Source of the DNA: Mycoplasma sp. CAG:956
Lineage (GTDB): Bacteria; Bacillota_I; Bacilli_A; RF39; UBA660
Length of the DNA stretch: 25,747 nt
Direction: 5' to 3'
Assembly (NCBI GenBank): GCA_000433475.1
Contig: HF993076.1
Span: 1 to 25,747, forward strand
Shown: positions 1-7,528 of the stretch, piece by piece
Numbering within the stretch: the stretch's first letter is position 1
Layout of the letters: each line of letters opens with the position of its first letter
The notes under the pieces: generated by a model
The model's input: only the letters and a program-made list of their open reading frames with translations
The model's database searches: none
Told to the model about the DNA's origin: nothing
Program-made: the position numbers and the translations under genes

Positions 1-21
1 GAGAATGGAAGTGATAAATAA
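1..21 (+). CDS. Possible 3' end of an upstream gene (partial)
   Basis: Frame 1 reads six codons (ENGSDK) and then TAA. That stop overlaps the A of the next start codon as TAATG, the arrangement expected of a translationally coupled upstream gene. Only six codons are visible, so no function can be assigned and the reading frame itself is uncertain. Confidence 0.3.
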   Translation, partial: ENGSDK

Positions 22-941
22 TGGATATGCATTCAAAAAGAGAAATGAGAAAAAATAAAAAAATGAACGAAGATACAAAAAATTTACCATCAACGAGTAT
101 CAACTGGTATCCAGGTCATATGGCTAAAACAAAGAAAATGTTAGAAGAAAAGAAAGACTTAATCGATGTAGTTTTAGAACTTGTTGATGCAAGAATTCCT
201 TATTCATCAAAAATAATCGGAAGTGAAGATATCTTAAAAACTAAACCACATATTTTAGTAATGACTAAATCTGATTTAGCGGATAGTGATGATACGAAAA
301 AATGGAGTAAGTATTATACTGATAAGGGATATAGTGTAGTGGCTATTAATGCTGATAATAAGGATGATTTAAAAAAATTAGTTAATACAATAAATATGGT
401 TATGCAAGAAAAACTAGATAAAAAGAAAACTAAAGGTAATAATAGTAACTTAATTCATGCCTGTGTTCTTGGTATACCTAATGTTGGTAAATCTACCTTA
501 ATAAATCGTCTTGCTGGTAGAAAGGTTAGTAAAGTTGGGAATAATCCGGGTATTACTAGAAGTCTTACATGGTTAAAAACTAATAGTAACATTGTTATTT
601 TAGATACTCCAGGTATATTATGGCCAAAGTTAGAACAAGAAACAGTGGCTTTAAATTTAGCTTGTATGAGTGCGATTAAAGAAGATATATTACCTCTTGA
701 TAAAGTAGCTTGCCATATTCTTTTAAAGTTAGAAAAATTTTATCCAGAGATACTAAGTAGCCGCTATAACTTAGAAAATTTAGATGACTTTGAAGAAGCT
801 TATAATGTTATTGCTAGAAAAATTGGGGCTTTAAATAAAGGGGGCGAAGCTGATTATAGAAGAGTAAGCACCTATATAATTAATGAAATAAAATTAGAAA
901 AAATAAAAAATATTACATTTGATAAGGTTGAAGATTTATGA
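21..941 (+). CDS. rbgA: Ribosome biogenesis GTPase RbgA/YlqF
   Basis: This is a circularly permuted GTPase that acts in late assembly of the 50S ribosomal subunit in the cytoplasm. The family hallmark INWYPGHMAK is at residues 27-36. The G motifs come in permuted order: G4 TKSD at 82-85, then G1 GIPNVGKS at 151-158, then G3 DTPG at 195-198. At 306 residues it is slightly longer than the usual 280-290, because about 26 charged residues precede the conserved start. The first ATG is kept because GGAAGTG lies 7 nt upstream; Met15 is a possible alternative. It overlaps rnhB by 4 nt (ATGA), so the two are probably co-translated, as in Bacillus where rbgA and rnhB are neighbours. It is the only gene here that ends in TGA. 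Identification is firm. Confidence 0.95.
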   Translation: MDMHSKREMRKNKKMNEDTKNLPSTSINWYPGHMAKTKKMLEEKKDLIDVVLELVDARIPYSSKIIGSEDILKTKPHILVMTKSDLADSDDTKKWSKYYTDKGYSVVAINADNKDDLKKLVNTINMVMQEKLDKKKTKGNNSNLIHACVLGIPNVGKSTLINRLAGRKVSKVGNNPGITRSLTWLKTNSNIVILDTPGILWPKLEQETVALNLACMSAIKEDILPLDKVACHILLKLEKFYPEILSSRYNLENLDDFEEAYNVIARKIGALNKGGEADYRRVSTYIINEIKLEKIKNITFDKVEDL

Positions 942-1693
942 AAAAACAAAGTAGTAGAAAAACAGAAGAGTTAACTAAAGAACAAGAAAAAATCGAAGAA
1001 AGTGATATAGATACAGCTAAGTCGAAGAAAACTTTAACTAAAAAAGCTAAAGATACAAATAAGAAGACAAAAACACTTAAGAAAAAAGAAATAGACCTTT
1101 TAAAATATGAAAAAGAACTATATAAACAAGGAATAAAATTCATTTGTGGTGTTGATGAAGTAGGTCGTGGTCCTTTAGTTGGTCCAGTTGTTGCAGCGGC
1201 AGTTATATTACCAATTAATTACCATTTAGATGGTTTAAACGATTCCAAAAAATTAAGTGAGAAAAAAAGAGAAGAGTTATATCCTAAAATAATTAAAGAT
1301 GCAATATGTTATGGGGTAGGAATGATTGATGCCGCAACGATTGATGAAGTAAATATATATGAAGCAACTAAGTTAGCTATGTATGAGGCAATTAATTCTT
1401 TAAAAATAAAACCTGAACATGTATTAATTGATGCAATGCCTTTAAATCTATCTATGCCTAGTACGAGTATAATTCATGGTGATGCTACCTCAGCTTCTAT
1501 TGCGGCTGCTAGCATCGTTGCTAAAGTAACTAGAGATCACATGATGGATGAGTTAGATGATTTATACCCAATGTATGGTTTTAAAAAACATAAAGGTTAT
1601 CCAACAAAGTTTCACTTAGAAATGTTAGAAAAATATGGTCCTTTGGATAACTATCGTTTTAGTTATGGACCAGTTAAAAAATATAAAAAATAA
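938..1693 (+). CDS. rnhB: Ribonuclease HII
   Basis: RNase HII cleaves the RNA strand of RNA-DNA hybrids and starts removal of misincorporated ribonucleotides. The signature GVDEVGRGPLVGPVVAAAV spans about 71-89, with the metal ligands Asp73 and Glu74. Asp165 in LIDA and Asp200 in AKVTRD complete the DEDD site, and the conserved SIAAASIVAKVTRD block is present. The first 60 residues are a Lys/Glu/Thr-rich, low-complexity extension that looks disordered; Bacillus RnhB also has a leader of similar length but a different sequence. The start is the ATGA overlap with rbgA. No terminator is obvious in the 91 nt that follow. Confidence 0.95.
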   Translation: MKKQSSRKTEELTKEQEKIEESDIDTAKSKKTLTKKAKDTNKKTKTLKKKEIDLLKYEKELYKQGIKFICGVDEVGRGPLVGPVVAAAVILPINYHLDGLNDSKKLSEKKREELYPKIIKDAICYGVGMIDAATIDEVNIYEATKLAMYEAINSLKIKPEHVLIDAMPLNLSMPSTSIIHGDATSASIAAASIVAKVTRDHMMDELDDLYPMYGFKKHKGYPTKFHLEMLEKYGPLDNYRFSYGPVKKYKK

Positions 1694-1750
1694 TTATAAC
1701 AAAGGATGTAAAATAAGAAATTTTAAGTAGAAAATTTGGTTAAATAAAAG

Positions 1751-1756
1751 TATAAT
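1751..1756 (+). promoter_or_regulatory. Candidate -10 element for the LTA synthase gene
   Basis: A TATAAT lies 29 nt before the ATG at 1785, with an AAAGGAAGT ribosome binding site between them. No good -35 is visible at 16-18 nt upstream, so this is a weak promoter call in a very AT-rich gap. Confidence 0.35.
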
Positions 1757-1784
1757 TGATAATGTAGTAAAAAGGAAGTAAAGT

Positions 1785-3824
1785 ATGAAAAAAATTTATA
1801 ACAACAAAGTGGTTTGTTATAGTTGTTTATTAACTATGGGAATATTTCTTTTAGAAATAATTTTTAAAGTAATTATGGGTTTAAGTGTTTTTAATTGGTC
1901 TGTTTTAAGAATCTTTTTAGGATGTATTATATTAAGTAATATTATTTCTTTACTTATTAGTTTTTTAAAACGAAAGTATGCAAATATAATAGTTTGCGTT
2001 TTATTATTTCTTTTAGGAATCTTATTTACAGCCCAAGGCGGAATGCATAATTACTTAGGTACTTATATGTCCTTAGGAACAGCAAGTCAGGCACATGCTA
2101 TCGAATATTTTATTGGCGACTTTTTTACGAGTCTTAATCCTTGGTTTTATACGCTTTTTATAATACCTATTTTATATGTTTTATATTTTATCTTTTTAGA
2201 TAAAAAGTTTATTGATAAATCTTTAAAATATAAATATAATGTGGTTCGCTGTATAACTGTTTTTGTCACTATTATTACTTGTGGTCTTTATTATGGCACA
2301 ATTAATTTTAGTTTCATGCAAGATAAAATGCAAATCGTAAGTAATAAAGAATTATATAAGAATCCTTCGATGCAAAATATTGCTGTTAGTCAATATGGAC
2401 TTTTAGGTTATGAATTTTTAGATATTAAATCATTAGTTATTAAACATGAACAAACAGCGGAGACATTTGCAAAATATGAACCTAAGGAAGTAACTAATTA
2501 TAGTAGAACTATTGATGATACGGCTTGGGATGCCCTACAAGAGACAGAAACTAATAAAGATTATAAAACTTTAAACAGTTATTTTATGAGTAAAGAAATT
2601 ACGAGTAAAAATGATTATACAGGGATGTTTAAAGGAAAAAATTTAATTGTTTTAATGATTGAATCGGGTAGTAATGTTTTAAAGAATTATCCAGAATATT
2701 TTCCTAACTTTGCTAAATTATATAATAATGGTTGGTCTTGGGAAAATGCTTTCTCCCCAAGAAATGCTTGTTCGACTGGTAATAATGAAATGACAGGAAT
2801 AACCTCTTTATATACTATTAATAATACTTGTACTATCAATACTTATAAAGATAATACTTATTATGAATCATTATTTAACTTATTTAATAGGGCTAATTAT
2901 CATACGAGTAGTTATCATGATTATACAGATCACTTTTATTACCGAAGTATATATCATCCTAATATGGGCAGTCAAAATTATTATGATGTTAATAAATTAG
3001 GAATTAAATTAGGAAGTGAATATCAACCTTGGCCAAGTGATGTTGAGCTTATAGAAAAGGCTGTACCTCACTTTATTGATGAAGATAAATATATGGCATG
3101 GTTAACAACGGTATCTAGTCATATGACTTATAAGAATTCTAGTAAAACCGGTGATATGTATTTAGATTTATATAAAGATGAAGATTGGGATATTACGGCT
3201 AAAAGATATATGTCGAAGTTAAAGATAGTTGATAATGCTATAGGCGAGTTGCTACAGGAATTAGAAGATAATGGTAAACTAGAAGATACTGTAATTATGT
3301 TATTTGCTGATCATTATCCATATGGTTTAAGTGATGATGCTTTTGCCCAGATAGCTAAATATGATACATCAAGTAATGGCGATACCGATAGAACACCATT
3401 TATTATTTATAATCCAAGCTTAGAGGCTAAAAAGTTTGATGATTATACAACTTTTGTTAATATTTTACCAACTCTTGCTAATCTATTTGCTTTAGATTAT
3501 GATCCTCGTCTTTATGGTGGTACCGATCTTTTAAGTGATTCTTATGAAGAAATTGTAGTATTTGCCGATGGGTCTTGGCGTACTGATAAGGCTTATTATG
3601 ATGCTACTAAGGGTAAAATAAATTATATTGGTGCTGATAAGTATACTGATGAAGAAATAATAAGTATTAATACCAGAGTTAAAAATGAAATGAAAATGGA
3701 TAATTTGGCCATAAAGACTAATTATTTTGCTTATTTAGAAAATGGCTTAAAAACTAATGATGATACTTTAGAAAATAGTAATACTAGTTTTGAAGAGGCG
3801 GCCAGTAACAAAAGCAACGAATAA
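1785..3824 (+). CDS. LTA synthase family membrane sulfatase
   Basis: This is a polytopic membrane protein with an extracellular sulfatase-fold domain, of the lipoteichoic acid synthase type that transfers glycerol phosphate from phosphatidylglycerol. About five membrane segments occupy residues 10-180. The catalytic domain starts near 284. Glu293 in VLMIES and the likely nucleophile Thr331 in ACSTGNNEMTG match the metal site and Thr of LtaS. His447 in VSSHMTY and Asp509-His510 in LFADHYPYG are the other metal ligands. The length of 679 is normal for the family. The C-terminal tail is Asn/Glu/Ser-rich. The family also includes LTA primases and YfnI/YvgJ-like paralogues, so the exact reaction is not certain. 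It appears monocistronic, with a terminator 17 nt after the stop. Confidence 0.88.
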   Translation: MKKIYNNKVVCYSCLLTMGIFLLEIIFKVIMGLSVFNWSVLRIFLGCIILSNIISLLISFLKRKYANIIVCVLLFLLGILFTAQGGMHNYLGTYMSLGTASQAHAIEYFIGDFFTSLNPWFYTLFIIPILYVLYFIFLDKKFIDKSLKYKYNVVRCITVFVTIITCGLYYGTINFSFMQDKMQIVSNKELYKNPSMQNIAVSQYGLLGYEFLDIKSLVIKHEQTAETFAKYEPKEVTNYSRTIDDTAWDALQETETNKDYKTLNSYFMSKEITSKNDYTGMFKGKNLIVLMIESGSNVLKNYPEYFPNFAKLYNNGWSWENAFSPRNACSTGNNEMTGITSLYTINNTCTINTYKDNTYYESLFNLFNRANYHTSSYHDYTDHFYYRSIYHPNMGSQNYYDVNKLGIKLGSEYQPWPSDVELIEKAVPHFIDEDKYMAWLTTVSSHMTYKNSSKTGDMYLDLYKDEDWDITAKRYMSKLKIVDNAIGELLQELEDNGKLEDTVIMLFADHYPYGLSDDAFAQIAKYDTSSNGDTDRTPFIIYNPSLEAKKFDDYTTFVNILPTLANLFALDYDPRLYGGTDLLSDSYEEIVVFADGSWRTDKAYYDATKGKINYIGADKYTDEEIISINTRVKNEMKMDNLAIKTNYFAYLENGLKTNDDTLENSNTSFEEAASNKSNE

Positions 3825-3840
3825 TTTTTAAGAAGAGAAA

Positions 3841-3867
3841 GGTAAGTAAAAAATACTTGCTTTTTTT
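3841..3867 (+). terminator. Intrinsic terminator after the LTA synthase gene
   Basis: An 8-bp stem (GGTAAGTA with TACTTGCT, two G-T pairs) closes an AAAAA loop and runs into seven T residues. It separates this gene from topA. Confidence 0.7.
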
Positions 3868-3915
3868 GATTTTGCTACTTGAAAAGATAAAAATACTATG
3901 TTACTATTACAGCGT

Positions 3916-3933
3916 TTGACATTTTTGTATAAT
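3916..3933 (+). promoter_or_regulatory. Promoter-like region upstream of topA with odd spacing
   Basis: A perfect TTGACA (3916-3921) and a perfect TATAAT (3928-3933) lie only 6 nt apart, too close to form one sigma-A promoter. Either the TATAAT works with a poor -35 near 3905, or the TTGACA pairs with a weak element near 3940. Either way topA transcription probably starts in this stretch, some 60 nt before the ATG. Confidence 0.4.
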
Positions 3934-3999
3934 AAAATGGCTAAAAGAGAAATAAAATATTAAATAATAAAATTAAAATATAAAAAAGAAAGTGATGTT

Positions 4000-6033
4000 A
4001 TGGAAAAAAAGAAAAACTTAGTAATAGTAGAGTCCCCTGCTAAAAGTAAAACAATTGAAAAATACTTAGGCAGTGATTATAAAGTAGTATCTAGTAAAGG
4101 ACATATTAGAGACCTTTCAACTAAAGGTAAATATGGTTTAGGAATCGATGTGGAAAATGATTTTAAACCAGATTATGTTGCTATTAAAGGAAAATCTAGT
4201 ATTATTAAAGAATTAAAAAAAGATGTGAAAGAAGCCAATAGAATATATCTAGCAAGCGATCCCGACCGCGAAGGAGAGGCTATCTCATGGCATTTATTTG
4301 ATACTTTAAAATTAAAAGATAAAGATTATGATCGCATTGAGTTTCATGAAATTACTAAACCTGCTGTAATAGAAGCATTTAAGCATCCGAGAAAGATTGA
4401 TGATAATTTAGTAAAATCGCAGGAAACTAGAAGAATGCTTGACCGTATTATCGGCTTTAGATTATCTAAATTAATGCAATCTAAAACAGGTGGTAAGTCA
4501 GCTGGACGTGTTCAATCAGTAGCTTTAAAGTTAATTGTTGACCGTGAACGAGAAATTAAAGCTTTTGTTCCTGAAGAATATTGGACTATTACAGCTAATT
4601 TTAATGATTTTAGTGCTGAGGCCTTTAAATATCAAGACAAAGATATAGAAATAAAAAATGAAGAAGCAGCTGATGCTATTTTAGCTAAATTAAATAAAGA
4701 ATACAAAGTTGAGTCAGTTACTAAAAAAAGTAAGAAAAGACCTTCTAAACCAATATTTAAAACTTCAACTTTACAACAAACTGCCGTTAATCGTTTAGGT
4801 TTTGCTTCTTCGAAAACTATGAAAGTGGCTCAAAAATTATATGAAGGCATTGATATTGGTAGTGAAACTATTGGTTTAATTACTTATATGCGTACTGATT
4901 CAGTTCGTATGTCTCCAATATTTATTAACGATACTTTACAATATATCGAAGAAAATTATGGTAAAAAATATGTTGGTTCGGTTAAAGTGGGTAAAAAAGA
5001 TGAAAACATGCAGGATGCCCATGAAGGTATTAGACCAACTTCAATTAATCGTACTCCGGAAAGTCTTAAAGCTTACCTTACTCCTGATGAATATAAATTA
5101 TATAGCATTATTTATTATAAGACTTTATCTAGTTTAATGGCTGATGCTAAAGTAGAAAATACAACGGTTATTTTAGATAATAATGATTATAAATTTAAGA
5201 CAACTGGTTCTATTTTAACTTTTGATGGTTATTTAAAAGTTTATGCTAAGTATGAAGAGCAAGAAGATACTATTTTACCAGAGTTAAAAGAAGGAGAAAT
5301 CTTAAGTACTGATGATGTTTTAAAAACACAACACTTTACGAAACCAGCACCAAGATATACAGAAAGTAGTTTAATTAAAGAATTAGAATCTTTAGGTATT
5401 GGTAGACCAAGTACTTATGCTACAATTATTGATACATTGAAAACAAGAAGTTATGTAACTTTAGAAGATAAGAAGTTTGTACCAACGGATATCGGCATTG
5501 AAACTACCGATAAATTACAAGAATATTTTAGTAAGATAGTTAATGTTAAATATACTGCTAATATGGAGACAGACTTAGATTTAATTGCTGATAATAAGTT
5601 AAATAATATTGAACTTTTAAAGAAATTTTATGGTGAGTTTGAACCACTTGTTCAAGATGCTTTTCATCATATGGAAAAGAAACCAGCTGAAGAAACGGGA
5701 GAGTTATGTCCAGAATGTAATAGTCCTTTAGTAGTTAGAAATGGTCGTTTTGGTAAATTTACAGCTTGCTCTAATTATCCAACTTGCAAATATATAAAAA
5801 AAGAAAAACCAGTTCAAATTGAAGTAATGGATTGTCCTAAATGTGACGGTAAGATTCTTTTAAAGAAAACTAGACGTGGTAAAGATTTTTATGGTTGCTC
5901 AAATTATCCTAAATGCGATTTTGCTAGTTGGTATGAACCAATTAATAAATCTTGTCCAAAGTGTAAGAGCATTTTAGTTAAGAAAGGTAAAAAGATTGCT
6001 TGTTCTAATTCAGAGTGTGATTTTGAAGAGTAA
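4000..6033 (+). CDS. topA: DNA topoisomerase I (type IA)
   Basis: This enzyme relaxes negative supercoils by cutting one DNA strand through a 5'-phosphotyrosine link. The N-terminal Toprim domain shows VESPAKSKTI with Glu11 and SDPDREGEA with Asp87 and Asp89. The active-site motif ITYMRTDSVRM places the catalytic tyrosine at 296. Three C-terminal zinc ribbons, each with four cysteines, lie at about 570-598, 612-641 and 652-677; the second and third are more compact than the first linker region. Length (677) is normal for Bacilli. The start follows a GAAAGTGATG-type ribosome binding site. A terminator follows, so it seems to be transcribed alone. Bacillus places topA near rbgA and rnhB, which fits this order. 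Confidence 0.97.
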   Translation: MEKKKNLVIVESPAKSKTIEKYLGSDYKVVSSKGHIRDLSTKGKYGLGIDVENDFKPDYVAIKGKSSIIKELKKDVKEANRIYLASDPDREGEAISWHLFDTLKLKDKDYDRIEFHEITKPAVIEAFKHPRKIDDNLVKSQETRRMLDRIIGFRLSKLMQSKTGGKSAGRVQSVALKLIVDREREIKAFVPEEYWTITANFNDFSAEAFKYQDKDIEIKNEEAADAILAKLNKEYKVESVTKKSKKRPSKPIFKTSTLQQTAVNRLGFASSKTMKVAQKLYEGIDIGSETIGLITYMRTDSVRMSPIFINDTLQYIEENYGKKYVGSVKVGKKDENMQDAHEGIRPTSINRTPESLKAYLTPDEYKLYSIIYYKTLSSLMADAKVENTTVILDNNDYKFKTTGSILTFDGYLKVYAKYEEQEDTILPELKEGEILSTDDVLKTQHFTKPAPRYTESSLIKELESLGIGRPSTYATIIDTLKTRSYVTLEDKKFVPTDIGIETTDKLQEYFSKIVNVKYTANMETDLDLIADNKLNNIELLKKFYGEFEPLVQDAFHHMEKKPAEETGELCPECNSPLVVRNGRFGKFTACSNYPTCKYIKKEKPVQIEVMDCPKCDGKILLKKTRRGKDFYGCSNYPKCDFASWYEPINKSCPKCKSILVKKGKKIACSNSECDFEE

Positions 6034-6057
6034 TATTTTAAATTTTTGCAATAGTTT

Positions 6058-6090
6058 AAGTATGAATTTTGTTTCATGCTTTTTTCTTTT
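6058..6090 (+). terminator. Intrinsic terminator after topA
   Basis: A 9-bp stem (AAGTATGAA with TTCATGCTT, one G-T pair) and a 6-nt loop are followed by a T-rich tail, 24 nt after the topA stop. Confidence 0.7.
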
Positions 6091-6235
6091 GATAAATAAA
6101 AAAATAAATATGTGTTTTAGAATAGAATTTATTTATTGAATTATGGTTAAAGGTGGTTTAAAAATAGATAATATCAGTTAAGAAAGATGATAACTTTTTA
6201 ATTTAGAATTAATTAATTTAGGTATTTTATATTAG

Positions 6236-6680
6236 TAAAAACGATATGATTTAAGAATGGATTTTTGGCTATCTTATGTTGATTGTAATACCCAAAAAAA
6301 ATAGACGTTATAACTAATAAAAAAGCAAAAGATTTAACTAAACAAGAGAGTGAGAAATTAAGAACTTATCAAGAAGAGCTAACTTTTTTAAAAGTTTTAA
6401 AGAAATATCCAAATAAAAATCTAAGTCGAGATAAAAGAATATTAGTTTATAAATCTTTAGATACTAAAATCGAAAATTTGATTATTAAAAAATTGAGTGA
6501 TAAACAAATTAATGATGCTAAAAAATATATCAAAGTGCTAAAAATGAATCTTTAGAAGAAATAGATAAATGGTTAGTTAGTACTGATGAAGTGATTGCTC
6601 CAATTCTTAGATATGTAAGATTTTTGTTATTAAAAAGAGGATTAGTGCTTGCTATGCAAAATTTAGATAAAATAATTTAA
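6236..6680 (+). pseudogene. Decayed paralogue of the gene at 6900-7397
   Basis: Translated in shifting frames, this stretch aligns along its length with the intact protein just downstream. KNDMI-stop-EWIF matches ANELIKEWIY; LTKQESEKLRTYQEEL matches LTDIEKRILSDYQVER; IENLIIKKLSDKQINDAKKY matches IEVLIVKKLCLRKINDATRF; and ESLEEIDKWL with APILRYVRFLLLK matches KSLEEISDWL with APTFRYTRLLLLK. Damage visible: a TAA at 6252-6254, a lost base near 6262-6266, frame loss in the poly-A run near 6291-6304, and another shift near 6531-6536. The start codon is not recognisable; sequence before 6236 (6150-6235) may hold a worn 5' end. The remainder of the 866-nt gap between topA and the intact copy holds the topA terminator and the next promoter, with nothing else recognised. 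Confidence 0.8.
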
Positions 6681-6817
6681 GCTTTAGCATAATCATAATT
6701 TAGCTGTTGATTATTGTAAAAGGAAACTAAGTCTTGATAAATGGAATTTTATTAAATAGCCCTTAAAGTATTAATTGTTAATATAAGATTAGTTGTCTTT
6801 CAACAAAAAATATGTTA

Positions 6818-6846
6818 TTGACTAATAGAAAAAATTGGTTTATTAT
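6818..6846 (+). promoter_or_regulatory. Sigma-A-type promoter for the 165-codon gene
   Basis: TTGACT at 6818-6823 and TATTAT at 6841-6846 are separated by exactly 17 nt. They lie about 55 nt before the ATG at 6900, which has a strong AGGGGGG ribosome binding site at 6886-6892. Confidence 0.65.
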
Positions 6847-6899
6847 AAGTAACATTGATAAAAAGCAACTGTTGATAAAATATTTAGGGGGGTATTTAA

Positions 6900-7397
6900 A
6901 TGAAGAATGAAAATATTTTAAGTGGAAGCAAAACTGAAACAATGGATTCTGACTTTGCAAATGAACTTATAAAAGAATGGATTTATTGGTTATCTTATGA
7001 AAGTGAAGAAGATAAAGCAAAATTAGAAGAAATAAAAGCAAAAAAAGGTAGCAAACTAACAGATATTGAGAAAAGAATATTAAGTGATTATCAAGTAGAG
7101 AGAAAAATATTAGAAGCATTAAAAAGATATTCTAATAAAAGTAGTAAAGATACTAATCAAGAATTAATGCAGATATTTTTAAATAATAATATTGAGGTTT
7201 TAATAGTTAAAAAATTGTGTTTACGCAAAATAAATGATGCAACACGTTTTTATGAAAATGTTAAGACTAAATCTTTAGAAGAAATTAGTGATTGGTTAAC
7301 TAGAGCAGAAGGGACAATGGCTCCAACATTTAGATATACTAGATTGCTATTATTAAAAGATGGATATAAAAAAATTACTGATGGTTTTACTCTTTAA
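6900..7397 (+). CDS. Hypothetical protein, intact member of a local paralogue pair
   Basis: I do not recognise this 165-residue family. It has no signal peptide or membrane segment and is rich in Lys, Glu and Leu, so it is probably a soluble helical protein. Blocks shared with the decayed copy upstream are EWIYWLSY at about 27-34, the helical stretch LTDIEKRILSDYQVER, the VLIVKKL segment, and a C-terminal SLEEISDWLTRAEGTMAPTF region followed by RYTRLLLLKDGY. Conservation of these blocks between an intact and a broken copy suggests they were once under selection. It has its own promoter and a strong ribosome binding site (AGGGGGG, 7 nt from the ATG), and a terminator follows, so it is monocistronic. 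Function unknown. Confidence 0.75.
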   Translation: MKNENILSGSKTETMDSDFANELIKEWIYWLSYESEEDKAKLEEIKAKKGSKLTDIEKRILSDYQVERKILEALKRYSNKSSKDTNQELMQIFLNNNIEVLIVKKLCLRKINDATRFYENVKTKSLEEISDWLTRAEGTMAPTFRYTRLLLLKDGYKKITDGFTL

Positions 7398-7450
7398 TAA
7401 AGCTTAAAAATTAGATTATTTATAGTTATTATAATATGTATGGCAATTTA

Positions 7451-7479
7451 GGTGCAAAGTTAATTCTTTGTACTTTTTT
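7451..7479 (+). terminator. Intrinsic terminator after the 165-codon gene
   Basis: GTGCAAAG pairs with CTTTGTAC (one G-T pair) around a 6-nt TTAATT loop and is followed by six T residues. Confidence 0.75.
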
Positions 7480-7493
7480 AAGTTTATAAAAAG

Positions 7494-7502
7494 TGATAAA
7501 AT
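7494..7502 (+). promoter_or_regulatory. Extended -10 promoter for ligA
   Basis: TGATAAAAT is an extended -10 (TGn plus TAAAAT). The region 17 nt upstream is only a T run, so the extended motif would carry recognition. A start of transcription near 7509 lies after the GTG at 7493 and before the ribosome binding site at 7514-7520, which supports the downstream ATG as the true start of ligA. Confidence 0.45.
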
Positions 7503-7528
7503 TAATTAGTATGAAAGGAATAATACTT

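Noticed and set aside
913..1143. Minus-strand open frame opposite rnhB
   Set aside because: It is a mirror of the Lys-rich rnhB leader, giving a Phe/Ser/Leu-rich pseudo-membrane protein, with no ribosome binding site and with rnhB clearly coding on the other strand.
3916..3933. A simple sigma-A promoter call with both hexamers
   Set aside because: The 6-nt spacing is incompatible with normal RNA polymerase contacts, so it is listed only as promoter-like.
6034..6899. The gap after topA as a structured non-coding RNA
   Set aside because: Most of it aligns with the downstream protein in broken frames, which explains it as a pseudogene.
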